The notes: generated by a model from the sequence alone, not told the origin. A stretch of 64,000 bases of DNA from Tolypothrix sp. PCC 7712 (GCF_025860405.1 NZ_CP063785.1:3658001-3722000), one strand, 5' to 3'. Counted from the stretch's first letter, positions 1-9,420 are shown. Program-made: numbers and translations.

Positions 1-50
1 TTAGGGTTAGGACTCACGCAAGTGTCATATTTTTTTCGTTTAGGCTGTCA

Positions 51-104
51 AGGGGAGCCAGTCACGTGCGGAGGTTCCCTCCGTTGAGTGAACTGGCGTT
101 CAAA
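51..104. repeat. GC-rich interspersed palindromic repeat in the left-edge non-coding stretch
   Basis: The first 320 bases hold no gene. A GC-rich segment (GGGGAGCCAGTCACGTGCGG and following) resembles the interspersed palindromes scattered through Nostocales intergenic DNA. It is followed near 130-153 by a short tandem run of the TTGACCC type. No promoter can be fixed with confidence. Confidence 0.4.
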
Positions 105-285
105 TGTCAAAAGTCCAAAAAACCTGAATTTTTGACCCTTGACCCTTGACTCTTATGCCAGAGGATCACTGTGCCAATTGCGTAAGTCTTGAAGTAGTAT
201 TAGCAATCGAGTCATAACCGAAAATAAAAAGGATACAAGCCCTTAAACTTATTTATGGGTGTATTTAATTTTGAATTTTGAATTC

Positions 286-317
286 GGAGCGTTCGCCCAG
301 CGTCTCCGTAGGAGAAG
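286..317. repeat. Interspersed palindromic repeat supplying the ribosome binding site of the ABC gene
   Basis: The segment GGAGCGTTCGCCCAGCGTCT and its continuation to AGGAGAAG is a cyanobacterial short interspersed palindrome (GGAG... pairs with ...CTCC). Its last bases, GGAGAAG, lie 7 bases upstream of a GTG and probably act as the Shine-Dalgarno sequence of the ABC ATPase. A related AATTTTGAATTCGGAGC context precedes the SDR gene start near 30170. Confidence 0.5.
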
Positions 318-321
318 TGAC

Positions 322-1224
322 GTGACTGCTGCTGTTTCCTTAGAAAACGTCTACAAATTTTACGATAAACGCCCTGTAGTCAATGACCTATCTTTCACCA
401 TTGAGACTGGCGAAATATTTGCACTCCTTGGCCCCAACGGTGCAGGTAAATCTACTACAATTCGGATGCTAACTACACTCACAAAACCATCCGAAGGACG
501 GCTGGAGGTAGGTGGTTATGATGTAGTCAATCAATCAATACTGGCTAAAAAGTCTATTGGTGTAGTTTTACAGCAAGTTAGCGTTGATGGCGATTTAACA
601 GTATGGGAAAACATGGAACTGCATGGGAGACTACATCACATTCCCAACCCGCAGCGACAGCTAAAAATTAATCAATGGTTAGAGTATGTCGAACTAGCAG
701 ACAGGCGTAATGATTTGGTAAAAACCCTGTCTGGCGGGATGAAGCGACGCTTACAAATAGCGAGAGCCTTATTACATCAACCACAAATTTTATTTTTGGA
801 CGAACCGACAGTAGGACTAGACCCCCAAACAAGGCGCAGACTGTGGGAAATTATTCGCGATTTGAATAAGCAAGGAATGACAATACTACTGACGACCCAT
901 TATATGGATGAGGTGGAATATTTATGTGATGCTTTTGGTTCAGCCAAGCCAGGACGCATTGGCATTATGGATAGTGGTAAGTTAATTTCTTTAGGAACTC
1001 TGCAAGAATTGCGCTCTACTTATGGTGAAGGTTTGGTAATGAAGCAGGTAGGTGCGTCTCAGGTAGAGGGTGATACTGCACATAGTTGGGAATATCTGTT
1101 TTTCCCTACCCTTGAAGCTGCTAATAATTATCTGGAACAACAGCAAAATAAAACTGGAATGATGGTGCGTCCTTCTAATTTAGAAGACATTTTTGTAGAA
1201 CTAACGGGACGGAGGTTAGATTAA
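322..1224 (+). CDS. ABC transporter ATP-binding protein (DrrA/CcmA-like)
   Basis: ATPase subunit of an ABC-2-type exporter that energises a membrane permease at the cytoplasmic membrane. The sequence shows Walker A GPNGAGKST, signature LSGGMKRR, Walker B ILFLDEPTVGLDP and H-loop TTHYMDEVEYLCD, followed by the C-terminal extension usual in DrrA-type subunits (NLEDIFVELTGR near the end). The reading frame is open from a GTG at 259, but those first codons lie in a repeat. The GTG at 322 has GGAG 7 bases upstream and gives the usual start, so it is chosen. No permease gene follows: the next gene is on the opposite strand. The partner is therefore elsewhere and the substrate is unknown. Confidence 0.9.
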   Translation: MTAAVSLENVYKFYDKRPVVNDLSFTIETGEIFALLGPNGAGKSTTIRMLTTLTKPSEGRLEVGGYDVVNQSILAKKSIGVVLQQVSVDGDLTVWENMELHGRLHHIPNPQRQLKINQWLEYVELADRRNDLVKTLSGGMKRRLQIARALLHQPQILFLDEPTVGLDPQTRRRLWEIIRDLNKQGMTILLTTHYMDEVEYLCDAFGSAKPGRIGIMDSGKLISLGTLQELRSTYGEGLVMKQVGASQVEGDTAHSWEYLFFPTLEAANNYLEQQQNKTGMMVRPSNLEDIFVELTGRRLD

Positions 1225-1420
1225 CGGCTTTTGGGGGAAGGAGTAAGGGGAAAAGGGGAAGGGGAATATACAAAAGATACCGTTGGCGAATTATTCCGTC
1301 ATGAACTGCGTACACCAGCAAGCATGAAAATCTCTCTTTCCAGTCAACAGTCATCTGTCAACCGTCAACACTATTTACAAGTCAGCTAATCACGAGAAAA
1401 TCTCACAACCAAACATGAAA

Positions 1421-1453
1421 GCGATCGCACTCCTATTTCAGAAATGCGATCGC
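1421..1453. terminator. HIP1-based hairpin between convergent genes
   Basis: GCGATCGCA at 1421-1429 pairs with TGCGATCGC at 1445-1453 across a 15-base loop, between the convergent ABC and RTX genes. There is no clear U run, so a role as bidirectional terminator is inferred only from position. The rest of 1225-1501 is non-coding and includes a purine-rich run. Confidence 0.3.
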
Positions 1454-1501
1454 CCTTCAATACTAATATTCAGTTTGATTCATGGTTAAGTTAATCCCAT
1501 T

Positions 1502-4500
1502 CTAACCAATCGCTGTACCTGTGGTATTGAAGATGAAATCACTTGCATCTAGTGCAGTTGCGCTAATTCCCACCAGTTCAGCTAAAGCGCGACGTTGATC
1601 ACCAGTACCAATACCAATAAAGCCACTTGTTCCACTATCCCAACGCTCAAGGCTACCTAATCCCATTACTTGGGGTACATTGGCGAATCCAATCTTGTCT
1701 AGTCCATCGCTAAAACCTGTAATTTTGACAGGTGCTGTACCTGCTAAGGGAAGTTGACCTGTAGCAACCCACAAGCGTTCCTTACCTGGTTGAGCTTGGT
1801 AATTTTGTCCACCACTGAGTAAAATATCGTATGTAGTATCAGTAACTACTTGAGTACCATAGATTGATTGAGATTCTATAGTTCCTTTGACATTAAATTT
1901 CAGGTTAGGATTATAAACAATTTGGTCTCCATTTAGTAGAGTGTAGGTTTGGTAATTGGTATCTTGAGAATAGAAAATCTCAGGATTATACTGTTCTAAA
2001 ATTAGAGCAACAGGGATTACTACATCCTGCAGATTTATTAGATTTGAGGTATTAGGATCCTTATCACCTAGGCGAAATTTAACATCACCTCCAATAGCAA
2101 TATCCATCTCGTAATTGTCACGGTATGTTGTTTTATTGCTAATAGCTTTAAATTCTGTTACTGAAAACGCAGGAGCAGTATAACTATAGGTAGTCTCTAC
2201 TGAGTTTTCCTCTACTTTTATATTACTGTAAGTCTTACTACCTCCATCTGTAAAACTACCACTATATGAGTAATTTCCAAAACCTTCCCCTGAGACTTTA
2301 ACACTCTTGGATACCTCTGTCTCTGGTCCCAAGCCTAAAACTTTTCCTGACATTTTAGCTTTAACAGTGTAATCATAACCAACACTGATTTTCCAACCAT
2401 GCTGTATTGCACTTGTTGTAGTCTTTGAATAAGATGTGCCTTCTGTGACATTGCTAGTAGCAGATGCTCTTTGGGTATATTTCAAGGTGGGGCTTGTTTG
2501 CTGTACATTACTCTTATTGATGTAAGTCCCCATCACCTGAATGTCCCCATTGGGTAAGTTGATGGATGTCAATGGACTGTATTTAACTACTCCTTGAGTT
2601 AAGGACACTCCAGTAAGGCTAACATCAGATCCCAACTCCTTTCCCAAGTATTTCGCATAGTTTTGCGCCCAGTTTCTAATAACTTGATCTAAATTCCCAA
2701 CTTCATTTGCGGGGAGAGGCTGGTATATAGTTCTAAATTTTGACAAGTCTGTGCTGTCTATTCGAGTCGTTCCCAGAACTTTCGCTCTATCTACACCATT
2801 TTCCTTAATTAAGGTGTAATTCTCAACAGTGTTTCTTTCAAATGTTATATGACGAAGTTCTGCACCTGCTATATCAATGCTGTCAACGGTTCGCTCAAAA
2901 TCTTGGATAATCTGAATATCCCCACTATAAAGACTGGTAGAACTGCGATCTATGACAAAGGTATCGCGGCCTTTACCTCCCCACAAATTGTTGCTTCCTT
3001 GTCCTCCGACAAGAGTATCATCTCCTGAACCTCCTGTAAGAGTATCATTACCTCCCAAACCTTTAAGCTCAACCTTAATAGTCGCAAGACTAGCATCTAA
3101 GGTGTTATTACTTGCACCTCCTCGTAGTTCAACTGTCTCAATATTCCTTAAAGTGTCAGTTCCTAAACCTGTAAGCTGATGTGTGTTGTTGATGTCATTA
3201 GGAATAACAACTCTGAGGCTAAAATTCACATCGCCTGTTTCGATAACGCGATCGCTATCCGCCCCACCATCGAGAGTATCATTTCTATCATTTCCTAAAC
3301 CACCACTGAGAATATCGTTGCCACTACGTCCTTCTATTAAATCATTACCTCCATTACCTTCTAGACGGTTAGCTTGCCCGTCCCCATATAGACTGTCATT
3401 AAAATTACTCCCGATGACATTTTCGATGGAAAACAACTGGTGATTGATATTCCCGGACACAGCAGAGCCTTGATTTGAGCCATCAAGGCGAATTACATAA
3501 CCACTTCCCGACTTGCTAACATCCAACGTATCAATACCATTACCACCTTTATAGATGTGATTAACTGAACGCACCTCAAAAACGTCATTATAATCTGATG
3601 TGGCAAAAGCGACTTCAACACCCGCCGAGGCAAAAGCGACAATATCCGCTCTGCCATCTCCATTTACATCTCCTAGTTGGCGTGGATATTGGTTAAAAGA
3701 ACGCCATGTATCGTTTACACTTAACCCTAAATTTTGGCTGAAGGGCTGAGAAAAAGTTCCATCAGCCTTACTAAACGATATAAAAGTAGCATTGTTTCCA
3801 AATCCAATAATATCAACCCGACCATCTCCATTTACATCTCTTAGTTGGCGTGGATATGTATCTTGATTCACCCACCCTTGTTGTACACCAAAATTGTTTA
3901 ATACAAATCTTTTAGGCTCAAATTCCCTTCCTTTAGATAGAGCGACTTCAACACCCGCCGAAGCAAAAGCGACAATATCAGCTTTGCCATCTCCATTTAC
4001 ATCTCCTAGTAGGCGTGGATATTGGTTAAAAGAACGCCATGTATCGTTTACACTTAACCCTAAATGTTGGCTCGAGGGCTGAGAAAATTTTCCATCAGCC
4101 TGACCAAACGATATAAAAGTAGTATTGTCTCCAAATCCGACAATATCAGCTTTGCCATCTCCATCTACATCTCCTAGTAGGCGTGGATAGGCATCAAAAG
4201 AAGTCCAGTAATTTAAGTGTGTAAAAGCTCCGTGTATACCTACAAAGGGATTACCAAATGTGCCATTGCCTTGTCCCCGAGATACCCAGATATCCCTATC
4301 ACCAAATCCGACAATATCAGCTTTGCCATCTCCATCTACATCTCCTAGTAGGCGTGGATAGGCATCAAAAGAAGTCCAGTAATTTAAGTGTGTAAAAGCT
4401 CCGTGTATACCTACAAAAGAATTACCAAATGTGCCATTGCTTTGTCCCCGAGATACCCAGATATCCCTATCACCAAATCCGACAATATCTGCATGACCAT

Positions 4501-5314
4501 CACCGTCAACATCTCCAAGTTGGCGTGGATATGTATTTTGAGCCGACCATCCTTGTTGTACACCAAAATTGTTTGATACGAATGTTTTAGGATTAAATAT
4601 TGTTGTCCCAGAATTCATCTCAATATCAACAACCTGACCATTTAAAGTCACAGTTGCACTATCATCCTCAGCCTGCAAAACCGCTAACGCTGACTCACTT
4701 AAACTCTTCCCTTGCACCAACCATGCAAAAATGTCACCCTCATCTCCTGTTGCATCTTTTGTATTAATCTGCGAATCAACATAATGACCGTACTCTTCCA
4801 ACAATACAGCCACAATAGCATCAAGATTTTGAGCATTTTGACTAATAAATTCAGCAGCTATATAAATCTTGCCTGTAGATATAGCAAAAGCCCCATTAGC
4901 ACCATTAATATCATTACGATTCACAATTTCGATGCTAGGAACATCACTAAAATCTCCTTGGGCTAACTTGTCAAATATTTGATTAGCTACTGACCAATTC
5001 AAATTATTACCAAAAGCAGTTTCCAACTTTTGAGTGTACCCTGCATCAAATCGGAACTTACTCAAATATTCAAATGTATTCTGTAACCCTTGCTCTAGGA
5101 TGCTATCTACAGTAGCAACTTGCCCATCCTGACTACTAGTAGAACTAACAATCACTGATGTCGGTATTAGCGAATCTTTGTGAATTAGGCTAAATCCAGA
5201 AAAATCTACTAATCTGCTATTGTCCCAGAAATTAGTAAAATACTCAGCATTAGCAACTTCCCAAGAAAAACGGACTTTATAGGAATTGTTGGGTATATTT
5301 TTGAAGTTTTTCAT
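1502..5314 (-). CDS. Large secreted chimera: FG-GAP repeats, RTX repeats, aerolysin-like segment
   Basis: Predicted secreted calcium-binding protein of about 1270 residues. Residue numbers here count from a TTG at 5410, the furthest upstream start. In order: an N-terminal region with LLEEYGHYVD (about 201) and DEGDIFAWL, resembling a degenerate zinc-protease motif with Glu replacing the first His of HExxH; six FG-GAP/VCBS units of the YPRLLGDVDGDGKADIVGF type (about 293-603); two RTX clusters (GGNDLIEGRSGNDILSGG, about 662-723; GGNDTLTGGSGDDTLVGG, about 781-818); a Ser/Thr-rich beta segment (about 940-1190, SYSKTTTSAIQHGWKISVG) resembling the insertion loop of aerolysin/ETX-MTX2 pore formers; and a C-terminal domain (ITGFSDGLDKIGFANV) common at the end of cyanobacterial RTX proteins. 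No N-terminal signal peptide is visible, which fits type I secretion. The start is uncertain: the ATG at 5314 is preferred, with ATG 5353 and TTG 5410 as alternatives; none has a good ribosome binding site. The toxin assignment is inference. Confidence 0.75.
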   Translation of the reverse strand: MKNFKNIPNNSYKVRFSWEVANAEYFTNFWDNSRLVDFSGFSLIHKDSLIPTSVIVSSTSSQDGQVATVDSILEQGLQNTFEYLSKFRFDAGYTQKLETAFGNNLNWSVANQIFDKLAQGDFSDVPSIEIVNRNDINGANGAFAISTGKIYIAAEFISQNAQNLDAIVAVLLEEYGHYVDSQINTKDATGDEGDIFAWLVQGKSLSESALAVLQAEDDSATVTLNGQVVDIEMNSGTTIFNPKTFVSNNFGVQQGWSAQNTYPRQLGDVDGDGHADIVGFGDRDIWVSRGQSNGTFGNSFVGIHGAFTHLNYWTSFDAYPRLLGDVDGDGKADIVGFGDRDIWVSRGQGNGTFGNPFVGIHGAFTHLNYWTSFDAYPRLLGDVDGDGKADIVGFGDNTTFISFGQADGKFSQPSSQHLGLSVNDTWRSFNQYPRLLGDVNGDGKADIVAFASAGVEVALSKGREFEPKRFVLNNFGVQQGWVNQDTYPRQLRDVNGDGRVDIIGFGNNATFISFSKADGTFSQPFSQNLGLSVNDTWRSFNQYPRQLGDVNGDGRADIVAFASAGVEVAFATSDYNDVFEVRSVNHIYKGGNGIDTLDVSKSGSGYVIRLDGSNQGSAVSGNINHQLFSIENVIGSNFNDSLYGDGQANRLEGNGGNDLIEGRSGNDILSGGLGNDRNDTLDGGADSDRVIETGDVNFSLRVVIPNDINNTHQLTGLGTDTLRNIETVELRGGASNNTLDASLATIKVELKGLGGNDTLTGGSGDDTLVGGQGSNNLWGGKGRDTFVIDRSSTSLYSGDIQIIQDFERTVDSIDIAGAELRHITFERNTVENYTLIKENGVDRAKVLGTTRIDSTDLSKFRTIYQPLPANEVGNLDQVIRNWAQNYAKYLGKELGSDVSLTGVSLTQGVVKYSPLTSINLPNGDIQVMGTYINKSNVQQTSPTLKYTQRASATSNVTEGTSYSKTTTSAIQHGWKISVGYDYTVKAKMSGKVLGLGPETEVSKSVKVSGEGFGNYSYSGSFTDGGSKTYSNIKVEENSVETTYSYTAPAFSVTEFKAISNKTTYRDNYEMDIAIGGDVKFRLGDKDPNTSNLINLQDVVIPVALILEQYNPEIFYSQDTNYQTYTLLNGDQIVYNPNLKFNVKGTIESQSIYGTQVVTDTTYDILLSGGQNYQAQPGKERLWVATGQLPLAGTAPVKITGFSDGLDKIGFANVPQVMGLGSLERWDSGTSGFIGIGTGDQRRALAELVGISATALDASDFIFNTTGTAIG
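4141..4482 (-). repeat. Near-identical 171-bp tandem duplication in the FG-GAP region
   Basis: Bases 4141-4311 and 4312-4482 are two adjacent 171-bp units that differ at about three positions. They encode 57-residue FG-GAP units beginning YPRLLGDVDGDGKADIVGF. The other units in the same protein are clearly more diverged, so this pair is a recent in-frame duplication. Confidence 0.9.
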
Positions 5315-5908
5315 GTTTGATTCTAATTGCAGATATGGTTTTTCTATAACCATCCGAAAGCTATCTGTGAGAAGGGAAAATTTACCGCTATAAAAAAGTT
5401 TGTAAATCAAACATTACAGCTTTTTTCTTCTCACTATCACTTAAAAAAGGTATAGGCAATTATTTATTAACAATTAAAAATGTAGCAGTTTTAAAAAAAA
5501 ACTAGTATTGAATATTTCTATTATTTATATTTAAAAAACATGGGAAAAAATGTTTTTTCGTTAAAATTATAAGTTTTTATAAATTACATATTGACATAGA
5601 TAACCAATATAAATCTTATTTTTTTGCATCTTATTGGTATTTTTTATCCATATTACTTTCTTGCCTAAAATGACATAATTAACTTCACACATAATATGAT
5701 GAATTTGTAAAAGTTTCAATCTTCTTTTTTTTTAATTGTAGTAAATATAATCTTGATATTTGCTTAATATAATCTTCATATTAAGCAAATATAATCTTTA
5801 TTTTCTAAGCTCGACTTTATCTAATTAAGCCGCATAAACAGCTATGTCTCTCAAACGTTCAAATAAAGCGCGAGGGATTTTTACCGTATCAGGCGTAGAT
5901 ATAGCGAA

Positions 5909-6365
5909 GACACTGTTGGCGAATTCGGGAAATGCTTATGTAGAGTGGATGGACTGAGGAGTAAAGCGATGAATTTGTATGACCTCAAGCCATGTATTAC
6001 ATATCCAAAAATGCCCCTGATAACTTGCTGCCAAATTTTTGAATGTCAACCGAACTGAAATATTTTGTTTTCTAAAAACTAACCATGTAATACACGGAAA
6101 AAGAAAATGATTGACTAATCAACCGTGTATTACTGGGAAGCCGATTCTCTTCAACCGTGTAATACACCTCTTAATGAGAATACTCAAACTTCAACCGCCT
6201 TACTGCCCCAACTAGACGCACTTGAAGCTTTACGCGATCGCATTTTGTTGGAACTGAAGTTAGGAAGCAAGCCACTGGATACAAAGCTGCACTGAGAGCT
6301 CTCAATCGTTTCATTGCTGAATTAACTACAAACCCATAGGCGTTTCCGAATTCGCCAACAGTGTC
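5909..6365. repeat. Element of about 457 bp bounded by a 26-bp inverted repeat
   Basis: GACACTGTTGGCGAATTCGG at 5909-5928 (continuing GAAATGC) recurs in inverted orientation at 6340-6365, with about one mismatch and one indel over 26 bases. Between the arms are four copies of a GTATTACAC-type motif (near 5991, 6089, 6121 and 6151); two of them form a perfect inverted repeat GTAATACACGG / CCGTGTATTAC. A broken coding sequence is also inside. No transposase and no clear target duplication are visible. The surrounding 5411-6430 stretch is otherwise AT-rich and non-coding. A minus-strand open fragment at about 5831-5935, ending in residues KIPRALFERLRDIAVYAA, may be another gene remnant. Confidence 0.5.
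6125..6339 (+). pseudogene. Remnant of a small conserved protein gene with a frameshift
   Basis: A short open frame from a GTG at 6125 reads YYWEADSLQP, then LLPQLDALEALRDRILLELK. It then fits better in a second frame that ends VRKQATGYKAALRALNRF and IAELTTNP before a TAG at 6337. The two pieces together look like one small helical protein with a one-base frameshift around 6258-6270. I do not recognise the family. It lies inside the inverted-repeat-bounded element, and is probably decayed. Confidence 0.4.
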
Positions 6366-6430
6366 ACAAAACCTTTCCCCCCTTTCCCCTTAACCTTTTC
6401 CCGCCTCTTCTTGATGAATATCTGAAACCC

Positions 6431-7414
6431 TCAAGGATATTCGTGAGAGACAAAGGGAACTGCGACTATTTCACCAGTTGTTTCTCCTACTTGCACTTGT
6501 AAGCCAACGCCGCCAGCTTTAGTGCGAATATAACCTAGTCCAAAATAACCGTCGGCTGTTTCTGTGTAACTGGTAAGTTTGCCAATTTTTTCATCCCCCA
6601 CGGTAATTGTTGCACCTATTTCCGCAGGAGCATTCAGTTTAATTCCCCAAAGGTTTTGCTTGACACCTTTATATGTATTTAAGCGGGCGATGGTTTCTTG
6701 GCCTATATAGCAGCCTTTATTAAAAGAAATAGTCTGCCATAAACCGACTTCTAACGGGTTGTAATCATCTGTCAATTCTGCATCTGGGGTTGGTCGCCCT
6801 TCTAATATTCGCAACGCATCCCAAGCGCGATCGCTCAACTCTACTGCACCTAATGCTAAAATTTCATTCCACAGCTTTTGTTTTTCTGCAACTGGCAAAA
6901 TTAAAGTGTATCCAGGGGAAGCCAAACCGCTACCAACGGCAACAATTACGCCCTCGTTAATCACAATATGATTGCCGTAGGGTTGACCGATAATTGCCCC
7001 AGCACCCAACTTTGCAATAATGCCATCACTACCAGGGCCTATTAAACTTAAGGTAGCTGTTTCATCGGTCACATCGGTTAATTGCACTTTATCAGCAAAA
7101 AAGATATAGCGGTCTAACCACTGCATGATGAATTCGCGGCGGTTAGGCGAAACCAACAATAACACCGCATCTTCTAGAACGTAGGCACTGACTAAATCTA
7201 TTGTCCGAGCAGTGGATGTCACCATCACCGTATCACACCCTTGCCCAGGCTTAAGACTTTGGAAATCGTTAGTACTTTGATTGTGTAAAAACCTAATGCG
7301 GTGCTCATCAGAAACACGGATAAGTCCCCAGTGAGAGCGATCGCAAACAACAACCCCTTCCTTTACCGCTTGGATAGCTGCTGCGTCTTGAGCGTCAATT
7401 GCAGATGTTGGCAT
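6431..7414 (-). CDS. ygfZ: Folate-binding YgfZ/GcvT-like protein
   Basis: A tetrahydrofolate-binding protein of the YgfZ family, related to the GcvT aminomethyltransferase. In other bacteria it supports assembly or repair of iron-sulfur enzymes. The diagnostic YgfZ motif is present as NKGCYIGQETIARL (about residues 233-246), with the conserved Cys. The N-terminal fold reads HNQSTNDFQSLKPGQG, as in the family. The length of 327 residues is normal and the ATG at 7414 starts a typical N-terminus. The neighbouring gene cbiG-cobJ is divergent, with about 270 bases of repeat-rich DNA between. YgfZ is recognised with good confidence; the precise client enzymes are unknown. Confidence 0.88.
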   Translation of the reverse strand: MPTSAIDAQDAAAIQAVKEGVVVCDRSHWGLIRVSDEHRIRFLHNQSTNDFQSLKPGQGCDTVMVTSTARTIDLVSAYVLEDAVLLLVSPNRREFIMQWLDRYIFFADKVQLTDVTDETATLSLIGPGSDGIIAKLGAGAIIGQPYGNHIVINEGVIVAVGSGLASPGYTLILPVAEKQKLWNEILALGAVELSDRAWDALRILEGRPTPDAELTDDYNPLEVGLWQTISFNKGCYIGQETIARLNTYKGVKQNLWGIKLNAPAEIGATITVGDEKIGKLTSYTETADGYFGLGYIRTKAGGVGLQVQVGETTGEIVAVPFVSHEYP

Positions 7415-7477
7415 GGTAATGCAGAGTTGCTTTGTGTCAGTGTTTTCGCATTGGAAATATTAGCAAATTAAGGGGCA

Positions 7478-7640
7478 AAGGGGAATAGGGCATTGGGAAT
7501 AGGGCATGGGGCATGGGGCAAGTAGTAAGCAGAGGGAGAAGAGAGGCAGAGGGGCAGAGGAAGAACCTTTATATAGTTTTCCTCCTCTGCACCCCTGCTT
7601 CCTCATCTCCCTCATCCCCAATCCCCAATCCCCAATTTAT
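7478..7640. repeat. Low-complexity minisatellite (GGGGCATGGGGAAT type and its reverse)
   Basis: The gap between ygfZ and cbiG-cobJ contains GGGCATTGGGAATAGGGCAT runs, a purine-rich block and then TCCCCAATCCCCAATCCCC. Such runs are typical short tandem repeats of Nostocales spacers. The two blocks could pair with each other. No cobalamin riboswitch signature is visible upstream of 7684. Confidence 0.6.
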
Positions 7641-7683
7641 GGTTTGATTTGAAACATATCAAAAATTACGTTCCCTAACTTTT

Positions 7684-9420
7684 ATGATGTCGAAGGTTGC
7701 ACCTGCTGTTGTGGTGTTGGGTCAAAATAGTGTGGCAGTAGGAAGGAAAATCATCAGTGTTTTGCCAGGGGCGACGCTATATGGTTTGGCGGGGCGCACT
7801 AGTGAGGTGGATGTGAGTTTTAGTAATTTTGGTGAGACGGTACGGGAGTTATTCGCCCAAGGAAGCCCGGTAATTGGGATTTGTGCTGCGGGAATTTTGA
7901 TTAGAACTCTAGCGCCCATGATTTCCGATAAGCGCCAGGAACCGCCAGTAATAGCTGTGGCTGAGGATGGTAGCGCTGTGGTGCCGCTTTTGGGTGGATT
8001 GAGTGGGGTAAATGATTTGGCACGTCGCATTGCTGAGATTTTTGATATCAAAGCTGCAATTACAACCACAGGCGACATCCGTTTTCGCACAGCGCTGTTG
8101 TCTCCTCCGGCTGGATATCATTTAGCTAACCCTGATGATGCGAAGAAATTTATTTCAGATTTACTAGCTGGGGCGAAAGTGAAGTTAGAAGGAACAGCGC
8201 CTTGGTTGACTGAGAGTCAATTACCCATTGATCCCAACGGAGAATTGACAATTAAAATTAGCGATCGCTTACTCAAGCCTACACCCAATTGTCTTGTCTA
8301 CCATCCACCCACAATTGCGATCGCTATCTGTGAAACTTCTCAAACTCACGATCAGGTAATAGCTTCAGTATGGCAACTACTTGGTGATGCAGAACTTGCA
8401 CCTGCATCAATAGCTGGTGTATTTGCACCCATCGCCAGCGCCGCTTATCCTGCAATTCATGCTGTAGCTGAAGCTTTGGGTGTACCTGCAAGATTTTTTA
8501 CCCCAAATCAATTAGAAAACCTGTTATCACATGGTTATAGCCCTGTACAAGCCGCAGCTATAGCCGCTACAAGTACGTCAGCACAACTAATTGAGGCCAC
8601 AGCAGCAGAAATTGCGATCGCAATTTCCCCTCAACCCATGGACCCCAGTACTATCGGTCAACCACGTGGGCGATTAGCTGTGATTGGTACGGGGCCAGGG
8701 AGTTCGCAATGGATGTCGCCAGAAGTGAAAGAAATCCTCAAATCGGCTACTGATTTGGTAGGTTACACAACTTATTTAAATTTGGTCGGTTCTCTCGCTG
8801 AAGGGAAGCGAAGACATGATTCTGATAATCGCGAAGAAATCTCACGGGCGGAACTGGCGCTAGATTTAGCAGCAGAAGGGCGATATGTGGCTGTGGTATC
8901 CTCTGGTGATCCAGGGATATATGCAATGGCGACAGCAATTTTTGAGGTACTCGATTACCACCCTAAACCAGAATGGGACAGCATTGATATTCATGTAGCA
9001 CCGGGAATATCCGCCATGCAAGCCGCAGCCGCGAGTATTGGCGCACCTTTGGGTCATGATTTTTGCGCGATTTCCCTTTCCGATATTTTGAAGCCTTGGT
9101 CAATTATTGCAGAACGCATTACCGCAGCAGCTCAAGCTGATTTTGCGATCGCCTTTTATAATCCTGTATCGAAAGAGCGTACTTGGCAATTGTCCACAGC
9201 GAGAAATATTCTACTGCGTTACCGAACAGCTGATACCCCAGTAGTATTAGCACGTAATCTCGGCAGATCTGGGCAAGCTGTGCGGGTAATTACTTTGGAA
9301 GAGTTAACCCCAGAATTAGCAGATATGCGAACTATAATTTTGATTGGTTCTAGCAAAACAAGGAAGATTCAGCGCCTTGATGGTAGTGTCTCCGTTTACA
9401 CCCCCCGCAGATACAGTTAA
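7684..9420 (+). CDS. cobJ: CbiG-CobJ fusion: cobalt-precorrin-5A hydrolase / precorrin-3B C17-methyltransferase
   Basis: A bifunctional enzyme of corrin ring synthesis in the cobalamin pathway, acting in the cytoplasm. Residues of roughly 1-320 form a CbiG-like part (GICAAGILIRTLAP and ITTTGDIRFRTALLSPP regions, then a C-terminal CbiG domain with TSAQLIEATAAEIA). From about residue 328 comes an SAM-dependent methyltransferase of the CobJ type: LAVIGTGPGSSQWMSPEV, then VVSSGDPGIYAMATAIFEVL, then VVLARNLGRSGQ. CbiG removes a two-carbon fragment and CobJ contracts the ring by C17 methylation. Fused forms are usual in cyanobacteria, and 578 residues fits a fusion. The start is ATG 7684 or the adjacent ATG 7687. 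The gene stands alone here; other cob genes must lie elsewhere. Confidence 0.9.
   Translation: MMSKVAPAVVVLGQNSVAVGRKIISVLPGATLYGLAGRTSEVDVSFSNFGETVRELFAQGSPVIGICAAGILIRTLAPMISDKRQEPPVIAVAEDGSAVVPLLGGLSGVNDLARRIAEIFDIKAAITTTGDIRFRTALLSPPAGYHLANPDDAKKFISDLLAGAKVKLEGTAPWLTESQLPIDPNGELTIKISDRLLKPTPNCLVYHPPTIAIAICETSQTHDQVIASVWQLLGDAELAPASIAGVFAPIASAAYPAIHAVAEALGVPARFFTPNQLENLLSHGYSPVQAAAIAATSTSAQLIEATAAEIAIAISPQPMDPSTIGQPRGRLAVIGTGPGSSQWMSPEVKEILKSATDLVGYTTYLNLVGSLAEGKRRHDSDNREEISRAELALDLAAEGRYVAVVSSGDPGIYAMATAIFEVLDYHPKPEWDSIDIHVAPGISAMQAAAASIGAPLGHDFCAISLSDILKPWSIIAERITAAAQADFAIAFYNPVSKERTWQLSTARNILLRYRTADTPVVLARNLGRSGQAVRVITLEELTPELADMRTIILIGSSKTRKIQRLDGSVSVYTPRRYS

Noticed and set aside
1270-1330. 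Short frame reading GELFRHELRTPAS, like a histidine kinase H-box
   Set aside because: It is far too short, has no other kinase sequence around it and overlaps repeat-like DNA.
7415-7683. Cobalamin riboswitch before the cbiG-cobJ fusion
   Set aside because: The spacer is mostly minisatellite DNA and shows no B12-box-like conserved core.
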